Of a stretch of 52,899 bases of DNA, positions 50,041 to 52,899 are shown piece by piece. A program made the translations under genes and the position numbers. Below the pieces are notes generated by a model. The model was not told the origin of the DNA and searched no databases. It saw only the letters and a program-made list of their open reading frames with translations. Every line of letters begins with the position of its first letter. The first letter of the stretch is position 1. Origin of the DNA: an uncultured Eubacteriales bacterium. GTDB lineage: Bacteria > Bacillota > Clostridia > Oscillospirales > Acutalibacteraceae. The DNA is taken from NCBI GenBank assembly GCA_900314795.1, contig OMWP01000020.1, positions 1 through 52,899 on the forward strand, in the 5' to 3' direction.

Positions 50041-50844
50041 ATGGCTAAAAGGATCAATTTGTTGGTCGTTGAAGATGATAACGATATTTGTTTGGAGTAT
50101 GAAGCATACTGCAAAAGCCTGGATGACGTTTTCCTGATCGGTACTTCGGGCGATTCGGATGAAGCGCTGAGTATTACAAAGGAGTTCCTTCCCAATGCTG
50201 TTGTGCTTGACTTAGAGCTGTTCTATGGCAAGGGAAGTGGTTTTGATTATTTGACGAAGCTGGATCAGCTCCATTTACAAGTACTCCCGTATATTTTGGT
50301 CGTAACCAACAATCTCAGCAAAGTGACGCATGCGGTATGCCGCAATATGGGCGCTGATTTTATCATGCTGAAATCGCAGCCCGATTACAGTATTCCGACC
50401 GTAGTGAATATGCTCCGCAGCGTGATCAACAGCATTCCCGATATGAAACCGGCTCAAAAGACCTGCAGTCCCGCTATCAAAAAGCGTATAGAGGATGATT
50501 ATAATAAGCGGCTGGTACAGCGGATCACCACCGAGCTTGATATTATCGGCATCAGCGCTCGATACAAGGGCAGGAATTATCTGCGGGACGCAATCGAAAT
50601 GATCTGCCACAAGGAACAGACCTATATTTGTAATGAGGTGGCGAAGAAGTATTCCAAATCCTCCGCAAGCGTTGAACGCGCGATGCAAAATGCTATTGAT
50701 CACGCTTGGAAAACCACTGATATCACGACCTTGGAGGAGCATTATAAGGCGCATGTCGATCCCAAGAAGGGCGTACCGACGCTTACGGCGTTTATTTACT
50801 ATTACGCTGACAAAGTGAAAAATGCTATGGAAAATGCCGTCTGA
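50041..50844 (+). CDS. response regulator with a Spo0A-type DNA-binding domain
   Basis: A 267-residue regulator. The receiver domain (about 1-125) has the acidic pocket Glu11-Asp12-Asp13, phospho-acceptor Asp57 (VVLDLEL), Thr89 and Lys111. The C-terminal domain (about 155-262) follows Spo0A_C: ITTELDIIGISARYKGRNYLRDAIEMI, YICNEVAKKYSKSSASVERAMQNAIDHAW (recognition helix) and a final FIYYYADKVKNAM. Spo0A itself is normally encoded near spoIVB and is not expected to have a dedicated kinase gene; this copy lies beside a GHKL kinase and a Trp-rich peptide gene, so it is probably a paralogue of a separate signalling unit. SD AAGGAGG, ATG 50041. Confidence 0.88.
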   Translation: MAKRINLLVVEDDNDICLEYEAYCKSLDDVFLIGTSGDSDEALSITKEFLPNAVVLDLELFYGKGSGFDYLTKLDQLHLQVLPYILVVTNNLSKVTHAVCRNMGADFIMLKSQPDYSIPTVVNMLRSVINSIPDMKPAQKTCSPAIKKRIEDDYNKRLVQRITTELDIIGISARYKGRNYLRDAIEMICHKEQTYICNEVAKKYSKSSASVERAMQNAIDHAWKTTDITTLEEHYKAHVDPKKGVPTLTAFIYYYADKVKNAMENAV

Positions 50845-50860
50845 GTTCAGACGGCATTTT
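50831..50860 (+). terminator. terminator overlapping the response regulator stop
   Basis: AAAATGCCGTCTGA and TCAGACGGCATTTT, a perfect 14-bp stem with loop GT; the stop codon TGA is in its left arm. The T tract is only that of the stem. Confidence 0.85.
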
Positions 50861-50884
50861 GTGAATCAATCAAGTATTGATAAT

Positions 50885-50914
50885 GCCCGTTGCTACGTTG
50901 TAGCAGCGGGCGTT
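50885..50914 (+). terminator. second hairpin after the response regulator
   Basis: GCCCGTTGCTAC and GTAGCAGCGGGC (one wobble) around GTT, followed by GTTT. Confidence 0.65.
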
Positions 50915-50941
50915 TGATATCTATAACAGAGTTATTAAAAT

Positions 50942-50987
50942 ACAAACAAAATCCAACACCATCCAACAATGTATTCTAATGTAGAAT
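50942..50987 (+). promoter_or_regulatory. 0A-like boxes and putative promoter of the Trp-rich peptide gene
   Basis: TCCAACA occurs at 50952-50958 and 50962-50968 with a weaker ACAAACA at 50942-50948, all 10 bp apart. They are the complement of the TGTTGGA boxes at the regulator promoter. TAGAAT (50982-50987) is a possible -10 box without a clear -35, as expected if an activator binds there. Confidence 0.55.
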
Positions 50988-51005
50988 TCACGGCAACCTT
51001 GCTAT

Positions 51006-51032
51006 CTTTGTATTGAAAAATTCAATACAAAG
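51006..51032 (+). promoter_or_regulatory. perfect hairpin abutting the SD of the peptide gene
   Basis: CTTTGTATTGAA and TTCAATACAAAG, 12 bp around AAA. Its right arm includes the first bases of AAAGGAGG, so it could influence translation of the peptide or be a protein-binding palindrome. Confidence 0.65.
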
Positions 51033-51043
51033 GAGGGATATCC

Positions 51044-51094
51044 GTGAGCTGGTGGGAATGGCTTTGGTGGCTGTTAAATGGCGGCGGTAGATAA
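51044..51094 (+). CDS. 16-residue Trp-rich peptide, candidate signal
   Basis: GTG start with the sequence MSWWEWLWWLLNGGGR. It has five Trp in residues 3-9, a hydrophobic Leu pair, and a Gly-Gly-Gly-Arg tail. The reading frame is supported by an excellent SD (AAAGGAGG, 7 bases from the GTG), a hairpin that partly covers the SD, a dedicated terminator 10 bases after the stop, and a position between a response regulator gene and its likely sensor kinase. There is no leader for secretion or Cys for thiolactone formation, and no AgrB-type protease in the window. It could be a secreted signal, a membrane-active peptide or an internal modulator of the kinase. I know no described family that matches. 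Confidence 0.7.
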   Translation: MSWWEWLWWLLNGGGR

Positions 51095-51102
51095 TTATGT
51101 TT

Positions 51103-51135
51103 ATGAGGCAGTAAAAAACTGCCTCATTTTTTTTA
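51103..51135 (+). terminator. strong terminator of the peptide gene
   Basis: ATGAGGCAGT and ACTGCCTCAT around AAAAA, followed by eight T. It separates the peptide transcript from the kinase gene. Confidence 0.92.
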
Positions 51136-51160
51136 TAATATAGCATTTTAGGTATAGGCG

Positions 51161-51169
51161 TGATATAAT
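51161..51169 (+). promoter_or_regulatory. extended -10 promoter of the sensor kinase
   Basis: TGATATAAT (TG-N-TATAAT) with no convincing -35; the start codon of the kinase is 28 bases downstream. Confidence 0.6.
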
Positions 51170-51196
51170 ACTAAAAAACAAGCAAAAGAGGGTATA

Positions 51197-52681
51197 ATGG
51201 GTATTTTCAATTTGTTTGGTGACACAAGTGTTTCAGTAATCATTGCAAATGTGATTATTGGACTTATGTCATTCCTAATAATAGCTTATATTTACAATAA
51301 GGTTGAAAAACATACAAACAAAGAAAACTGCTTGTCAATAGTGTCGATTATTATTGGATGTTTATTGAATGGATTGACTTATGCCCTAATTTGTGAAGTA
51401 AACATGACAGCTGCCCAGATATATAATTATTTAGCGGTATCTATATTTATTTTGATAACAAAAAAGCATAGAAGGTTACTCTTAGCGTCGATAGGCTTTG
51501 TATTAACCTCACTAGTGCACGCTTTAAAGGTAGTAGCGGCAATTCTTTTATCATTTTTATTATCTTTAATTGATCCTTCGAAAAATGAAATAATTTACTA
51601 TACTATATGGCTTTTGATTACTCTATTATTAGCTTTTGTTTTATTTAGAATAAAGCGCTTTAAAAATGGTTTTCGCTTTTTGGATAATTCAAAACACTTA
51701 GGAATAGGATTGCTAGTATCAGGAATTGTATTTATACTTACTTGTATTAATTATGATAAAGATTCTGCATCTAATCTATTTTTGGTAACTATACTGGTTG
51801 GCATTGTTATCTCTGGTGTGGGTTTGTATTTATGGATACGTCACAGTATTACCGCCCGTTACCGTGAACATTTACAATCTCAATCTGAGGAGCATTTTAA
51901 AGAACAACTTGAGAAACGCGATAAGGAAATTGAAAAACAGAGGCAATCCAACGAATATCTGGCGCAGATCGTTCATCGTGATAATCATTTGATGAACTCC
52001 TTGAACACTGCCATCGACGCCTATTATAACACTAATGATAATGCTGAGAAGAGCGACCTTTTCCGTGAGATACAAACGATGATCAAAGAGCGCGGCGAGC
52101 TGATTGCCAGAGAACAACGTGAGAAAAAGCTACTCCCGTCGACCGGCAGCCTTCTGATCGATAGCACGATCAACGATCTGTTTATCAAAGCGGCTGCACA
52201 TGGGATCGATTTCGATATGGCGGCTTCAGCGCCGGTGAGTGAGATCATCGGCAAGTATATCTCCCAAACCGATTTGCAGACACTGCTCAGCGATCATATC
52301 AAGGATGCTGTGATTGCAGTTGAAGCAAGGGGAGATGGAAGTGGTAAGATTCTCCTTGACCTTTCGATGCAAAACGATAACTACTGTATCACGATCTATG
52401 ACAACGGTGTGGCGTTCGAGATCGATACGCTGTCTAAGCTGGGCAGGGAACGCGCGACGACACATGCTGATTCGGGTGGTAGCGGTATCGGTTTTATGAC
52501 GACCTTTGAAACACTCAAAAAAGCATACGCGAGCCTGATTATCACCGAGTTTGACAGTACAATGCCGTTCACCAAATCAGTCGCGTTCCGCTTCGACGGC
52601 GAGAGCAGCTTTATCATTCAGTCGCACCGTTCAGAAGAACTCAAAGAAAAGCTCACCCGTGATGATGTTGTGATACTCTGA
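51197..52681 (+). CDS. AgrC-like GHKL sensor histidine kinase
   Basis: A 494-residue membrane kinase. Six to seven membrane helices fill residues 1-225, with no large extracytoplasmic domain, as in AgrC-type peptide receptors. A cytoplasmic coiled coil (EEHFKEQLEKRDKEIEKQRQSN) leads to the H-box IVHRDNHLMNSL (His260). The ATPase domain has G1 IYDNGVAFEID and G2 GGSGIGFMTTFETLKKAYASL. The N-box region reads LLSDHIKDAVIA, lacking the usual Asn residues (NLLDNAIEA type). The N-terminal half is much more AT-rich than the C-terminal half. It follows the peptide gene and regulator, so all three likely act together; what the kinase senses is inferred. SD AGAGGG is 4 bases from ATG. Confidence 0.88.
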   Translation: MGIFNLFGDTSVSVIIANVIIGLMSFLIIAYIYNKVEKHTNKENCLSIVSIIIGCLLNGLTYALICEVNMTAAQIYNYLAVSIFILITKKHRRLLLASIGFVLTSLVHALKVVAAILLSFLLSLIDPSKNEIIYYTIWLLITLLLAFVLFRIKRFKNGFRFLDNSKHLGIGLLVSGIVFILTCINYDKDSASNLFLVTILVGIVISGVGLYLWIRHSITARYREHLQSQSEEHFKEQLEKRDKEIEKQRQSNEYLAQIVHRDNHLMNSLNTAIDAYYNTNDNAEKSDLFREIQTMIKERGELIAREQREKKLLPSTGSLLIDSTINDLFIKAAAHGIDFDMAASAPVSEIIGKYISQTDLQTLLSDHIKDAVIAVEARGDGSGKILLDLSMQNDNYCITIYDNGVAFEIDTLSKLGRERATTHADSGGSGIGFMTTFETLKKAYASLIITEFDSTMPFTKSVAFRFDGESSFIIQSHRSEELKEKLTRDDVVIL

Positions 52682-52765
52682 TGGGGTTAATAGAATATCC
52701 GTGTATTTGATAAATATTAATCATACATAAACTCAAGAATTATAATTGAGCTTTAGCAAAAATGT

Positions 52766-52798
52766 AAAGAGGCACGGGATAAACTCCCGTGCCTCTTT
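52766..52798 (+). terminator. terminator of the sensor kinase
   Basis: AAAGAGGCACGGGA and TCCCGTGCCTCTTT form a 14-bp perfect stem around TAAAC. Confidence 0.88.
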
Positions 52799-52814
52799 CA
52801 ATTAATGTCTTTAG

Positions 52815-52899
52815 ACAGTGCCGCTCGCCAGAGCGGTACAAACAACCACCCGCTATGCGGGTGCGCGTCGAAAGTTATACAAAAACTCTCCGATCTGTT
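52815..52899. mobile_element. possible end of an IS200/IS605-type element
   Basis: Two hairpins, CCGCTC-GCCA-GAGCGG (52821-52836) and CACCCGC-TAT-GCGGGTG (52847-52863), are followed by GCGCGTCGAAAGTTATAC. Subterminal imperfect hairpins of this kind mark IS200/IS605 ends. The window stops before any transposase, so this is a suggestion. Confidence 0.3.

Noticed and set aside
50041-50844. This being the master regulator Spo0A itself
   Set aside because: It has an adjacent dedicated kinase and peptide gene, its likely target boxes differ from TGTCGAA, and canonical boxes elsewhere in the window imply a separate true Spo0A. It remains possible in principle.
51044-51094. AgrD-type cyclic lactone/thiolactone autoinducer
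   Set aside because: The peptide has no Cys, no acidic C-terminal tail and no AgrB-like gene nearby; the Ser at position 2 is not in an AgrD context.
46945-52899. N-terminal fragment of spoVT to the right of the recombinase
   Set aside because: I read both strands of the gaps for MKATGIVRRIDDLGR-type sequence and found none, so it must lie outside the window if the integration model is right.

Overview
The window looks like chromosome from a spore-forming, starch-using Oscillospiraceae/Ruminococcus-type Firmicute. Support comes from SpoVAD and SpoVT sequences, canonical Spo0A-type boxes, a SCIFF peptide with its radical SAM maturase, a maltodextrin ABC transporter with a surface GH13 amylase, and five exported dockerin proteins with Thr-Glu-Ala-Pro linkers. 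No genome comparison was possible, so the species is not claimed.

Layout. 1-3070 is the end of an integrative element: an interrupted relaxase tail, a ParB-like protein, a small TnpW-like protein and a large serine recombinase. A methyltransferase, a tRNA-Ala(CGC) and two tandem tRNA-like remnants follow (3.1-4.2 kb). 4.4-11.8 kb holds, on the minus strand, scfB/scfA (SCIFF), an Orn/Lys/Arg decarboxylase, and a two-gene 2-hydroxyacyl-CoA dehydratase activase with an intergenic repeat lodged in its reading frame. 12-20.8 kb holds a lipoprotein, murE, and malE/malF/malG-like genes followed by an amylase lipoprotein. 20.9-29.2 kb holds an alpha/beta hydrolase, a large fused ABC transporter, a UgtP-like glycosyltransferase and a VanW-domain protein.

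29.9-42.1 kb is a tandem array of four secreted dockerin proteins: one with CBM26-like and X25-like modules, two with Cys-pair repeats, and one with five cohesin-like repeats. Each has its own strikingly similar promoter and terminator, which suggests a co-regulated cellulosome/amylosome-type regulon. 42.4-44.5 kb holds spoVAD and nfo (endonuclease IV).

44.6-52.9 kb is the most unusual part. A large serine recombinase is fused in frame to the last 150 residues of SpoVT, lacking SpoVT's N-terminal AbrB half. This is what is expected if an element integrated inside spoVT; the 5' part of spoVT is not in the window and the element would continue to the right. Probable cargo includes small element proteins, a transglutaminase-like dockerin protein, an XRE regulator, and a signalling cassette. 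That cassette is a response regulator with a Spo0A-type DNA-binding domain, a 16-residue Trp-rich peptide gene (MSWWEWLWWLLNGGGR) with strong SD and terminator, and an AgrC-like GHKL sensor kinase. Tandem 10-bp-spaced boxes resembling a variant 0A box lie at both the regulator promoter and the peptide promoter, suggesting a self-contained peptide signalling circuit.

Several intergenic repeat families (GTCATTGCGA..., GCCTCCCTTT..., GTCATTCTGA..., GTAGGGG...) are scattered between genes.
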